39,135 nucleotides of DNA, taken from Rhodovibrionaceae bacterium (lineage in GTDB: Bacteria > Pseudomonadota > Alphaproteobacteria > Kiloniellales > DSM-21159). This document shows positions 16,643 through 25,757 of this stretch, in pieces. Within the stretch, counting starts at the first letter, position 1. Each line of letters begins with the position of its first letter. The stretch is from contig JANQMX010000021.1 in NCBI GenBank assembly GCA_028279885.1, positions 1 through 39,135 on the forward strand, read 5' to 3'. A program made the position numbers and the translations under genes. Under the pieces are notes generated by a model. That model was given only the letters and a program-made list of their open reading frames with translations. It made no database searches and was not told the DNA's origin.

Positions 16643-16927
16643 CTAGTCTTTCGGGAAGACCTTGCGGAAGGGCGTGATGACCACGCCCTCGAACAGCCCG
16701 GCCTGGGCGTAGGGGTCCTGTTCGGCGAAGGCTTCGGCTGCGGCGCGGTCGGGAAAGTCGAGCACCAGCAGGCTGCCGGTCACAGCACTTCCGTCCTCGG
16801 TGGGCAGCGGTCCGGCGATCAGGATCTGCGCGGCATGCGCTTCGAGATAATCCAGATGGGCGGGGCGGTTGTCGGCGCGAAGCTGCTGATGGCCCGGCTT
16901 GTCGGTGCAGAGAATGGCGTAGAGCAT
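16643..16927 (-). CDS. yciI: YciI-family protein
   Basis: Small (94 aa) protein of the YCII superfamily: MLYAILCTDKPG, HLDYLEAH, LIAGPL, GSLLVLDFPDRAAAEAFAEQDPYAQAGLFE, all conserved features, with the His and Asp (HLDYL and QDPY) that form the putative active site. In alphaproteobacteria it often follows gpsA, as here, with 26 bases between. The enzymatic role is not firmly established for the family. AAGGAG precedes the start at a slightly long spacing. Confidence 0.9.
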   Translation of the reverse strand: MLYAILCTDKPGHQQLRADNRPAHLDYLEAHAAQILIAGPLPTEDGSAVTGSLLVLDFPDRAAAEAFAEQDPYAQAGLFEGVVITPFRKVFPKD

Positions 16928-16953
16928 AGAGGATTGGTTCTCCTTGTTTTTCG

Positions 16954-17949
<996 letters not shown>

Positions 17950-18005
17950 TGCGGGAGCCTCGCTGGACGGGAAAAGGCGCGCCTAACGGCACAACCCCAC
18001 GGACC

Positions 18006-18086
18006 GTCATCCCGGCCTTGAGCCGGGATCCATTCACCAGCCCGCGCCTGGCGTCGAGATGGACCCCGGCTCAAGGCCGGGGTGAC
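18006..18086. repeat. two short GTCA...TCCA palindromes
   Basis: 18006-18032 reads GTCATCCCGGC ... GCCGGGATCCA; 18060-18086 is a second copy in opposite orientation, TGGACCCCGG to CCGGGGTGAC. The inner bases differ (TCCC with GGGA versus CCCC with GGGG) yet stay complementary. Downstream, at 18120-18180, is GC-rich low-complexity sequence with no gene. Confidence 0.8.
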
Positions 18087-18214
18087 AAGAGGAGCGGCGG
18101 CGGGATCGGTGCAGAGACCGAAGACCCCCCTCCCGGCGCTTCGCGCCCACCTCCCACTCAAGGGGAGAGGTGGAAAGGACAACATCGAAGTTACGATTCC
18201 CTCCCCCCAGCGAG

Positions 18215-19404
18215 CAGGGCTAACGCACATGAGTCATGAGTTTGAGGAGGAAAGTATCGTCCCATCCGGCGCGTCGTCGTTTCAAGTTGAGAGAGCTCTT
18301 CTTGGGGTGACTGCGCAAGATGTTCAAAGCCATATGGCGCAATGTGGACAGGTTTCGCGGTGCGTTGTCTTTTCTGACGCGGGAGAGATCCTCTTGGAAG
18401 ACCACATCGAGCGGCCAATGCAGCTGGTTTTCAATGCTCCAGTGCTCGCGCACCACCTGCAGGACCGTCTTGGCCGAGAAGCGCTTGGATAAGAGCACGT
18501 GGTAGACCCGATGACTGCTCTTGCCGCCCTGGCTGCGCCAGGCCTCGATGCGGGCCACGGCGGCCAACCCTGCGAAGCGATGCTTGCGGGCAAGCGGCAG
18601 CGCGACCACGACCGCGCGGCGCCGCTCGCTGCGGCCATGCGCCCGATCGCTGGTCTCCGCCCGGCTCGCAGCCTCGCCCGCCGCCGCCAGCGCGGCCTCG
18701 GCATCGGCCAGCAAGCCCGGTTGGTTGGCCTTCAGCTTCAAAGCATAGTCGGCCTTGGCCCCGCGGACCGCCTTGGCCATGCTGCGATGGCAGTGCAGGG
18801 CGTCGGCGGTCACCACGCAGCCCTCCAGCGTCAGCAAATTCAGAACCTCCAATGCGCCGGCCACCTCGTTGCCGTTGGGCGCTTCGCTTTGGGCCAGCAC
18901 CATACGGGTCTGCACCCCCCAGGCTGCGACCATCATCTTGGGCATGTGTGCCTGCCCGGCCTCGTAGGCGCCTTTCAAGCTCTTGCCATCGAGCGCCACC
19001 ACGCCAGAAGGGGCCGCCAAGCCTGCCGCCGCCGCGAAGGCCGCCATGAAACGCTGAAAGCTTTCGGCGAAGGCCTGAGGGTCGAGCAGGCGAAAGACCC
19101 GGTTGAAGGTGTCGTGGCTGGGGATGCCATGCTTCAGGGTCAGGAAACGACGCAGCAGCGGTTCCTTGGCCGCTCCGAATTCGGCCATCTCCGAGCAGTT
19201 CTGCGCCCCGCACAAGCTCGCCGCCAAGGCAATCACCAAGATCTCCGTCAAATCGTGCTGGGCCGTGAAGTCGCGCGGGTCGGGTAGATCCGAAAAGATG
19301 ACTTGGAATTCTTCCATTTAGGCCTCCCCACATGTCAGAAGACCTTACAGAATCTACGGCCCACTCAAGCACAAGGAATTCATTACTCATGTGCGATTCC
19401 CCTG
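18215..19404 (-). mobile_element. complete ISAs1-family insertion sequence
   Basis: The 1190-bp element is bounded by imperfect terminal inverted repeats that both begin CAGGG and share CGCACATGAGT-ATGA-TT (18215 inward and 19404 inward). It is flanked by a perfect 10-base direct repeat, CCCCAGCGAG, at 18205-18214 and 19405-19414, the size expected for this family. The transposase fills almost all of it, and its stop codon lies inside the left terminal repeat. The intact target duplication and open frame argue for a fairly recent insertion. The target was a C/G-rich intergenic stretch between the oxygenase-like gene and gpsA. Confidence 0.95.
18220..19317 (-). CDS. ISAs1-family transposase
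   Basis: Full-length DDE transposase of 365 residues. The N-terminal DPRDFTAQHDLTEILVIALAASLCG-type region matches the family's DDE_Tnp_1-associated domain, followed by the first catalytic Asp in VVALDGKSLKGA, the second in VVTADALHCHRSMA, and the final Glu region EHWSIENQLHWPLDVVFQEDLSR. It is uninterrupted, so the element is probably still mobile. It reads in the same direction as the flanking genes. Confidence 0.95.
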   Translation of the reverse strand: MEEFQVIFSDLPDPRDFTAQHDLTEILVIALAASLCGAQNCSEMAEFGAAKEPLLRRFLTLKHGIPSHDTFNRVFRLLDPQAFAESFQRFMAAFAAAAGLAAPSGVVALDGKSLKGAYEAGQAHMPKMMVAAWGVQTRMVLAQSEAPNGNEVAGALEVLNLLTLEGCVVTADALHCHRSMAKAVRGAKADYALKLKANQPGLLADAEAALAAAGEAASRAETSDRAHGRSERRRAVVVALPLARKHRFAGLAAVARIEAWRSQGGKSSHRVYHVLLSKRFSAKTVLQVVREHWSIENQLHWPLDVVFQEDLSRVRKDNAPRNLSTLRHMALNILRSHPKKSSLNLKRRRAGWDDTFLLKLMTHVR

Positions 19405-19507
19405 CCCCAGCGAGGGGGAGGGTTAGGGTGGGGGGGTGTCCGCGGAGCGGACAAGAGAACGCGCTTCTGAACGGAACCGGACAGCAATGCGTCACCAGCC
19501 ATCGTCA

Positions 19508-20143
19508 TCAAAGGCTCAGGTTAAAGGCGATGGAGATGCGGGTCGCCTGGCCGTGGTAGGGGCGCACCGCGTGGCTCAGCCAGCTCGGGAAGAGCACCAT
19601 CATGCCGCTCTTGGGCCGGACGATCTCGGAAGCGCCGGCCGACTGGCCCTGCGGCATGGCGAAGGCGAGCTGGGGGGCGTACATGGCCGGTGCCACGCCG
19701 CGTGGGTCGTGGGCCTCGAACTCGCCGCCCAGGCTCGGGTCGCTGCCGACCCCGCCGTCGTCCACGTAGTAGACGCCGGACCAGTAGGCGCCGGGGTGGG
19801 TATGGCTCTCGTTGCCGTGGCCGCTGCGGTTGACGTTGGCCCAGGCGTTGTAGCTCCAGTCGACGGTCACCGGGCGGCCCTCGCGGTCGGCGGTGAGCTG
19901 TGTCGCGATGCCCTTGGCCCGCTCCATCAGGCGGGCGAAGGCCGGCCCGCCCCAGCTATCCATCTCCCAGTCCGACTGCCAGCCACCGAGATTGGAATGG
20001 GCCGTGCTCGGCGTCTCCTGCTCGCGCTTCAGGATGGCGGCTTTCAGCTCCGGGTTCAGGCTGGCCGCTTCCGGAAGCTCGGTCACCGCCACCGGGGTGG
20101 CGAAAATCTGCATCACCTGCACGCGCTGCTGCAGCTCGGTCAT
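19508..20143 (-). CDS. TIGR02466-type 2OG-Fe(II) oxygenase-like protein
   Basis: Protein of 211 residues resembling the TIGR02466 family of putative 2-oxoglutarate/Fe(II) oxygenases: [12 protein letters not shown] at the N-terminus, [23 protein letters not shown] (iron-binding His region), [11 protein letters not shown], and a C-terminal [25 protein letters not shown] with the second His and the 2OG-binding Arg. The substrate is unknown. Its ATG overlaps the tsaD stop by four bases (ATGA), so it is translationally coupled to tsaD. Confidence 0.85.
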   Translation of the reverse strand: MTELQQRVQVMQIFATPVAVTELPEAASLNPELKAAILKREQETPSTAHSNLGGWQSDWEMDSWGGPAFARLMERAKGIATQLTADREGRPVTVDWSYNAWANVNRSGHGNESHTHPGAYWSGVYYVDDGGVGSDPSLGGEFEAHDPRGVAPAMYAPQLAFAMPQGQSAGASEIVRPKSGMMVLFPSWLSHAVRPYHGQATRISIAFNLSL

Positions 20144-21207
20144 GGCGAAACGGGCTCCTGCGATGGGGCATCGGGGCTTGGCGGCGTCAGCTCATCCAGC
20201 GGCCAACGTGGCCGGGCCGGCGTGTCCAGGGGGTCGCGGGCGCCGAGCCGCAAGCGCTCCAGCCCGGCCCAGGCGATCATCGCCGCGTTGTCGGTGCAGA
20301 GCTTCGGCGGCGGCACCACCAGGCGGACGCCCTGGTCCGCCGCCAGGCTTTCGAGCCTCTGCCGCAAGGCCTGATTGGCGGCGACGCCGCCGGCGACGAC
20401 CAGCGGCCCCTTGGCGCCGGTCAGCTCCTGGAAGCGGGCGAGGCCGTGGCGGCAGCGGTCGGCCAGCACATCGCCGACGGCGGCCTGGAAGGCGGCGGCC
20501 AAGTCGGCCTTGTCGCGCCGGCTCAAGGGATAGTCGAGCGTCTCGGCAATCTGGCGCAGCGCGGTCTTGAGCCCGGAGAAGGAGAAGTCGCAGCCGGGGC
20601 GCCCGACCATGGGGCGGGGCAGGCGGAAGCGCTTTGCGTCCCCCTCCCGTGCCGCGGCCTCGACCGCCGGGCCGCCGGGATAGCCGAGGTCGAGCAGCTT
20701 CGCCGTCTTGTCGAAGGCCTCGCCGATAGCATCGTCGACCGTGCCGCCGAGCCGGCGATAGCGGCCGACCCCTTCGACAGCGAGTAGCTGACAGTGCCCG
20801 CCGGAGACCAGCAGCAGGAGATAGGGGAAGGGCAGGTCGTCGGTCAGCCGCGGCGTCAGCGCGTGGCCTTCCAGGTGATTGACGGCGATGAAGGGCAGGC
20901 CCTGCACGGCGGCGATGGCCTTGCCGGTCACCGCACCCACCATCAGGCCGCCGATCAGGCCCGGCCCGCAGGTGGCGGCGACGCCGTCGAGATCGCCGAG
21001 GCCGAGGCCTGCCGTCTCCAGCGCCTCGGCAATCAGGCCATCGAGATGAGTCAGGTGGCTGCGCGCGGCAATCTCCGGCACCACGCCGCCGAAGCGGCGG
21101 TGCTCGTCGAACTGGGAGAGGACCAGGTTGGCGCGCAGCCGACGCCCGTCGTCGACCAGCGCGGCCGCCGTCTCGTCGCAAGAGGATTCGATGCCAAGGA
21201 CAATCAT
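20140..21207 (-). CDS. tsaD: tRNA N6-adenosine threonylcarbamoyltransferase
   Basis: TsaD transfers the threonylcarbamoyl group to A37 of ANN-decoding tRNAs. From the ATG at 21207 the 355-residue sequence begins [18 protein letters not shown]; it includes the metal-binding HLEGH in [14 protein letters not shown], the [12 protein letters not shown] nucleotide-binding region, [16 protein letters not shown], and [11 protein letters not shown]. An open frame extends to 21240 but adds residues not usual for the family. It is divergent from hemC, a common arrangement in alphaproteobacteria, with about 530 bases of repeats between them. Confidence 0.96.
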   Translation of the reverse strand: MIVLGIESSCDETAAALVDDGRRLRANLVLSQFDEHRRFGGVVPEIAARSHLTHLDGLIAEALETAGLGLGDLDGVAATCGPGLIGGLMVGAVTGKAIAAVQGLPFIAVNHLEGHALTPRLTDDLPFPYLLLLVSGGHCQLLAVEGVGRYRRLGGTVDDAIGEAFDKTAKLLDLGYPGGPAVEAAAREGDAKRFRLPRPMVGRPGCDFSFSGLKTALRQIAETLDYPLSRRDKADLAAAFQAAVGDVLADRCRHGLARFQELTGAKGPLVVAGGVAANQALRQRLESLAADQGVRLVVPPPKLCTDNAAMIAWAGLERLRLGARDPLDTPARPRWPLDELTPPSPDAPSQEPVSP

Positions 21208-21316
21208 CACAACACCATTTGGCGATGTTTTAGGACTCACCCAAGGCCGCGTCGAGTGGGTGGCCGTCGGATCTGAGCGACTTAACTCGGCGATAATGCT
21301 CGTCTGTGGCTAAGTC

Positions 21317-21582
21317 TGGACCCTCGGGTCGCACCGCTGCGCGATGCGCCCAAGGGTGACAGTCAGGGGTACGGCACAGCCGGCGCGACTTTACCTCCTT
21401 CGTCACTCCGGAGGAGCCTCGCCAGAGGCGACATCCGGGGTCCATGGTGAGGTTTAGCGCAGGCTGATGGATGGACCCCGGCTCGGGGGCCGGGGTGACA
21501 GTACGAGGTGCTGCGCCGTCCGCAGCCCTTTTCGGAATGTCACCCTTGGGCGCATCGCGCAGCGATGCGACCCGAGGGTCCA
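21317..21582. repeat. cluster of four GTCA...TCCA palindromes in the tsaD-hemC gap
   Basis: 21317-21360 and 21539-21582 are about 44-base near-identical elements in opposite orientation (TGGACCCTCGGG ... CCCAAGGGTGAC). Between them are two shorter ones: 21402-21444 (GTCACTCCGG ... CCGGGGTCCA) and 21472-21499 (TGGACCCCGG ... CCGGGGTGAC). The two outer units could pair with each other. The divergent promoters of tsaD and hemC must lie within or beside this block; I could not pick out promoter boxes. Confidence 0.85.
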
Positions 21583-21736
21583 GCCCCAGGCGCGATAGTC
21601 TGAGTTACCGCACTGTCACCTTATTAAGACCATAGAGAAACGAAAGCCCACCCCGCAGAGAGAAAAGACGCGATCAAGCCCCGGGCGCGACGCCAAGGCG
21701 CTTGCCAGCCGCCCTGGGGGCCACCATCCTGCGGCC

Positions 21737-22690
21737 ATGAAAAGCGGCATCCCTCTCAAGATCGGCACGCGCGGCAGCGCCCTGGCTCTGGCGCAGGCGG
21801 AAGAAGTGGCCGGCCGGCTGCGCCAGGCGCACCCGGCGCTGGCCGGGGAGGGGGCCATCGAAATCAAGATCATCACGACCACCGGCGATAAGATCCAGGA
21901 CCGCACCCTCTCGGAGATCGGCGGCAAGGGGCTGTTCACCAAGGAGATCGAAGAAGCGCTGGTCGCCGGGGAGATCGATCTCGCCGTGCATTCCATGAAG
22001 GACGTGCCGACCTTCCTGCCCGACGGCCTGGAAATCGTCTCCATTCTGCCGCGCGAAGACCCGCGGGATGCGCTCTTTCTGCGCAACGGCGGGGAGATCG
22101 GCGGCTTGGCCGGCCTGCCGTCGGGTGCGGTGGTCGGCACCGCCAGCCTGCGGCGGCAGGCCCAGGTGTTGGCGGCGCGCCCCGATCTCACCGTGGTGCC
22201 GCTGCGCGGTAACGTCGGCACCCGCCTGCGCAAGCTGGAGGAGGGGCAGGTCGACGCCACCTTGCTGGCGTTGGCGGGCCTGCGGCGCCTCGGCATGGCC
22301 GAGCGTGTCGATCACGTCCTGGAGCCGGAGGAGATGTTGCCGGCGGTCGCCCAAGGTGCCATCGGCCTGGAGGCTCGGGCCGATGACGAGCCGACCTTGA
22401 CCTGGCTCGCGGCCCTGACGGATCTGCGGAGCAGCAAGGAAGTCACGGCCGAACGGGCTTGCCTGGCGGTGCTGGACGGCTCCTGCCGGACACCGATTGC
22501 CGCCTTGGCGCGGCTGGAGGGCTTCGAGCTCTGGCTGCGCGGGCTCATCGCAGCCCCCGATGGAACCACGGTCATCCGCGCCGAGGGCCGGGCCGAGGCC
22601 GAGGACGCGGTGGCGCTCGGTCGTTCGATCGGTGAAGAGATCAAGGCCAAGGCCGGCCCCGAGCTGTTGAACGACATTCGAAGCGGATAG
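21737..22690 (+). CDS. hemC: hydroxymethylbilane synthase (porphobilinogen deaminase)
   Basis: Polymerises four porphobilinogen units to hydroxymethylbilane in haem synthesis. The 317-residue protein has KIGTRGSALALAQ, the catalytic aspartate in VHSMKDVPTFL, the arginine-rich substrate site TASLRRQAQVL and PLRGNVGTRLRKL, and the dipyrromethane-cofactor cysteine in LDGSCRTPIAA. Complete and typical. It is the first gene of a plus-strand haem operon with hemD five bases downstream. Confidence 0.97.
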   Translation: MKSGIPLKIGTRGSALALAQAEEVAGRLRQAHPALAGEGAIEIKIITTTGDKIQDRTLSEIGGKGLFTKEIEEALVAGEIDLAVHSMKDVPTFLPDGLEIVSILPREDPRDALFLRNGGEIGGLAGLPSGAVVGTASLRRQAQVLAARPDLTVVPLRGNVGTRLRKLEEGQVDATLLALAGLRRLGMAERVDHVLEPEEMLPAVAQGAIGLEARADDEPTLTWLAALTDLRSSKEVTAERACLAVLDGSCRTPIAALARLEGFELWLRGLIAAPDGTTVIRAEGRAEAEDAVALGRSIGEEIKAKAGPELLNDIRSG

Positions 22691-22695
22691 CTCCC

Positions 22696-25600
22696 GTGCG
22701 CCTGCTCGTTACCAGACCGGACCCTGACGCGGAAGCGCTGGCCGAACGGCTGCGCGGCCTGGGTCACGAGGTGCTGGTCGCACCCATGCTGACGGTGGTG
22801 CCGCGCGAGGAGCAGGCCATCGACCTGGCCGGTGTACAGGTGATCTGCTTCACCAGCCGAAACGCCGTACGCATCTTCGCCGATCGATCGCCCGAGCGGG
22901 CCATCCCGGTGTATGTCGTCGGGCCGGGCACCGCAGAGGAAGCGCGCGCCAAGGGCTTCCTGGCTGTGCGCGAGGGCGGCGGCGATGGCCGCGCCCTGGT
23001 CGAGGCGGTGCGCGACGCCCTGTCGCCCTTGGCCGGCGCCGTGCTGCACGCACGGGGTGCCGCGGTGGCCTATGACGTGGCGGGAGCCTTACGAAAAGCC
23101 GGGTTCACCGTGCGTGAGCAGGTGCTCTACGAGACCTTGCCCGTGCCCGCCCTGGCGCCGGAAGTACGGCAGGCTTGGGCAGAGGGACACATTGACGGCG
23201 TGTTGCTTTTCTCTCCCCGTAGTGCAAAGACCTTTGCTACACTGTTAATGGACGCCGATCTGGCAAGTGGGGCAAAGCAGGTCATCGCGTACTGCTTGTC
23301 GGACGCCGTTCGAAGTGGTGCGGACTTGCCGTGGCAGGCTGTACGCGTGGCAGAAAGACCCGACGTACCCGCCATGATCAAGCTGCTTGAGGGAGGCCTT
23401 GAGGGAGGCAAGGGGGCAATGGCGGAAGAGCGCAAACCAGATCAGCAACCCAAACCGGCGGAGGTGACCAAGGAGCCATCTAAGGCGCCCAGCGAATCGC
23501 CAGCGCCGTCCTCCGGTGCAGCTTCACCAACACCCTCCACCAGCCCATCCACCACAGCGTCCACCACCTCATCCACCACCTTATCCACCACCTTATCCAC
23601 TGGGGGGCCCTCCAAGCCGCCCGCGCCACAGGACGCTGCGCCGGCGTCTCCCGCAGGACCGCAATCGGGCCAGCAACAAGACGAGCGCGGCAACGTCGAG
23701 GCGATCATCGCCAAGTTCGGCGGCCTGCGGCCGATGGCGAACAAGCTCGACCTGGCGGTCTCGACGGTCCAAGGCTGGAAGATCCGCGGTCATATCCCCG
23801 AGCAGCGCCATGCGGAGGTCCTCAAAGCGGCCAAGGAACACAACATCGCCGTGAGCGCCGCCGACCTGCTGCCGCCAGGCGAGGCGGCCGGTGACGCCCC
23901 AACTGAGCCAGCGCCATCCGATCCTGCGCCGGCTGCAGCCGCTCAGGCCAAGGGTGCCGAAGCCAAGGCACGCAGCCCGCTGCCCGCGACCGGTCAGCGC
24001 CCGGGCGCCGACGGCAAGGAGGATGCGGCCAAGCCGCCAGCGCCGAGCGATGCGGCGAAAGCAGCAGAAAAAGCAGACGAAAAGCCGAAGGAGGCGACCG
24101 CTACGGCGCAGGCCGCCCCGCCGGCGGCTGCGGCGCACGCGGCCCCGGAAGCCGCTCAGCGGCGCGGGGGCGGCTTCCTGCCGGGCCTCTTGGTCGGCGC
24201 TCTGCTGATTGTCGGTGGCGCGGTCGCCGCCGTCGCTTTGCGCGACAGCTGGATGCCCCTGGTTGCCGGCACCCAGACGCCGGCTGGCGACACGAGCCAG
24301 CTCCAGCAGCAGGTGCAGAGCCTCGCCAGCGAGCTCGACACGGTGAAGCAGCAGACCGCCGCGCTGAGCCAGAAGGCGGACTCGCTCGAGTCGTCCATCT
24401 CGGGCCTGTCGGGCCAGCAGGGCGGTAGCCCGGCCGATATCACGGCGCTGCAGAGTTCGGTGCAGTCTCTGCAGGCGGCGGGCGAAAAGCGCGCCCAGGA
24501 CCTGGCATCGATCGACAGCGCGCTGAAGGCCATCACCGGTGACGGTGGCCTGGAGAGCAAGGTGAGCGACCTGACCAGCAAGGCGGACGGCCTGGCCGTC
24601 GCGACGGCCAGGAACGAGGCCGGCGTCGCCAACCTGACCAACGAGGTGCGCACGGTCTCGGGCCAGGTGGCGGGCCTGGGCGTCGACGACCTGCGCAGCA
24701 GCACCGCCGCGCTTTCCACCAAGCTCGACTCCCTCGACACCCGGCTCAACACGGTCGAGGGCCAGGTGCGCGGCCAGGTGGCCGCCGAGCGCAACGCCAT
24801 GCTGCTGGCGCTGGGCCAGCTCGACGACGCGGTGGCAGCAGGGCAGCCCTACGCGCAATCTCTGTCATTGATGAGCAGCTATGCCGATGACCGCGCGCCG
24901 GCCGCGGCCATGGCCATCCTGCAGAGCCACGCAACCTCCGGCGTCACGACCTTGAGCGCGCTGCGCGTGCGCTTCAAAGACACGGGCGATGCCATCGTCG
25001 CGGCCGACTACGACGCAACGGCGGACGAAGGCCTGTTCGGCGACGTGGTGCGCAACCTCTCGAAGCTGGTCATCGTGCGCTCGCGCGACCCGAACGACCC
25101 AGGGGCGAACGGCGTGGTCGCCAGGAGCGAAGCCGCCCTCGAGGCCGGCAACCTGGCCGGCGCGGTGAGCGAGGTGGAGAGCCTGGAGGGCCCGCCGGCC
25201 CAGGTGGCGGCGAGCTGGCTGGCCGACGCCAAGGCCCGGCTGGCCATCGACTCGGCGCTCACGGCGCTGGCCAAGGCGCTCGACGCCACGGACGCCGCGC
25301 CCAGAGCGAGCGCGGCCGCGAGCAAGAACAGCGCGCCGGCGCCCGACTCCACGCAGGATGGCGGCGCGCAAGATACCAGTGCCGCTCCCGCCGCAGATGA
25401 CGCGTCAACAGCCGCTGCGCCGGCGACAGGCGATGCGGCGAGCACGGACGACACGCAGGACGCAAGCGCGCCACCTGCCGCAGACGATGCGGCCACAACC
25501 AATGCGCCGGCGACCGACGATACGGCCGCAACGACCGCAGCGCCCGCCGCAGACGATGCGGCAACGACGACCGCCGCACCGGCCGCGGCTCCCGCCACTG

Positions 25601-25743
25601 GGGACGCCATGACCCCTGTGGCGCCGGCCACGGACGACACAGCAGCAACGACCGCGGCACCGGCCACAGGCGACACACAGGGCACGGCTGCTGCGCCTGC
25701 CAACGACGACGCGGCCGCCGGCGGCGACGCGTCGAGCAACTGA
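22696..25743 (+). CDS. hemD: uroporphyrinogen-III synthase fused to a mitofilin-like membrane protein
   Basis: Single 1015-residue frame. Residues 1 to about 236 are a HemD domain (LLVTRPDPDAEALAERL, ICFTSRNAVRIFA, VVGPGTAEEA, LLFSPRSAKTFA), which closes hydroxymethylbilane into uroporphyrinogen III. After an internal ATG at residue 242 (23419, preceded by GAGGGAGGCAAGGGGG) comes a COG4223/mitofilin-type protein: a Ser/Thr/Pro linker with 12-base repeats, a small helix-turn-helix-like domain (about 333-385), a membrane helix (about 494-515), coiled coil to about 700, the mitofilin-like C-terminal region, and an Ala/Thr/Asp tail from about 870. These are usually two genes. A 12-base duplication of the ribosome-site region (CTTGAGGGAGGC twice) lies at the junction and may have removed the boundary. 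The second part may also be made separately from 23419 (inference). Confidence 0.88.
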   Translation: MRLLVTRPDPDAEALAERLRGLGHEVLVAPMLTVVPREEQAIDLAGVQVICFTSRNAVRIFADRSPERAIPVYVVGPGTAEEARAKGFLAVREGGGDGRALVEAVRDALSPLAGAVLHARGAAVAYDVAGALRKAGFTVREQVLYETLPVPALAPEVRQAWAEGHIDGVLLFSPRSAKTFATLLMDADLASGAKQVIAYCLSDAVRSGADLPWQAVRVAERPDVPAMIKLLEGGLEGGKGAMAEERKPDQQPKPAEVTKEPSKAPSESPAPSSGAASPTPSTSPSTTASTTSSTTLSTTLSTGGPSKPPAPQDAAPASPAGPQSGQQQDERGNVEAIIAKFGGLRPMANKLDLAVSTVQGWKIRGHIPEQRHAEVLKAAKEHNIAVSAADLLPPGEAAGDAPTEPAPSDPAPAAAAQAKGAEAKARSPLPATGQRPGADGKEDAAKPPAPSDAAKAAEKADEKPKEATATAQAAPPAAAAHAAPEAAQRRGGGFLPGLLVGALLIVGGAVAAVALRDSWMPLVAGTQTPAGDTSQLQQQVQSLASELDTVKQQTAALSQKADSLESSISGLSGQQGGSPADITALQSSVQSLQAAGEKRAQDLASIDSALKAITGDGGLESKVSDLTSKADGLAVATARNEAGVANLTNEVRTVSGQVAGLGVDDLRSSTAALSTKLDSLDTRLNTVEGQVRGQVAAERNAMLLALGQLDDAVAAGQPYAQSLSLMSSYADDRAPAAAMAILQSHATSGVTTLSALRVRFKDTGDAIVAADYDATADEGLFGDVVRNLSKLVIVRSRDPNDPGANGVVARSEAALEAGNLAGAVSEVESLEGPPAQVAASWLADAKARLAIDSALTALAKALDATDAAPRASAAASKNSAPAPDSTQDGGAQDTSAAPAADDASTAAAPATGDAASTDDTQDASAPPAADDAATTNAPATDDTAATTAAPAADDAATTTAAPAAAPATGDAMTPVAPATDDTAATTAAPATGDTQGTAAAPANDDAAAGGDASSN
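23536..23600 (+). repeat. 12-bp tandem repeats inside the hemD-mitofilin gene
   Basis: Five 12-base units of the form TCCACCACCTTA (with small changes) plus a partial sixth run in register from 23536, encoding an STT-rich linker. Being a multiple of three, copy-number changes would lengthen or shorten the linker without shifting the frame. Confidence 0.85.
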
Positions 25744-25757
25744 CGAGGGGCCAAGCC

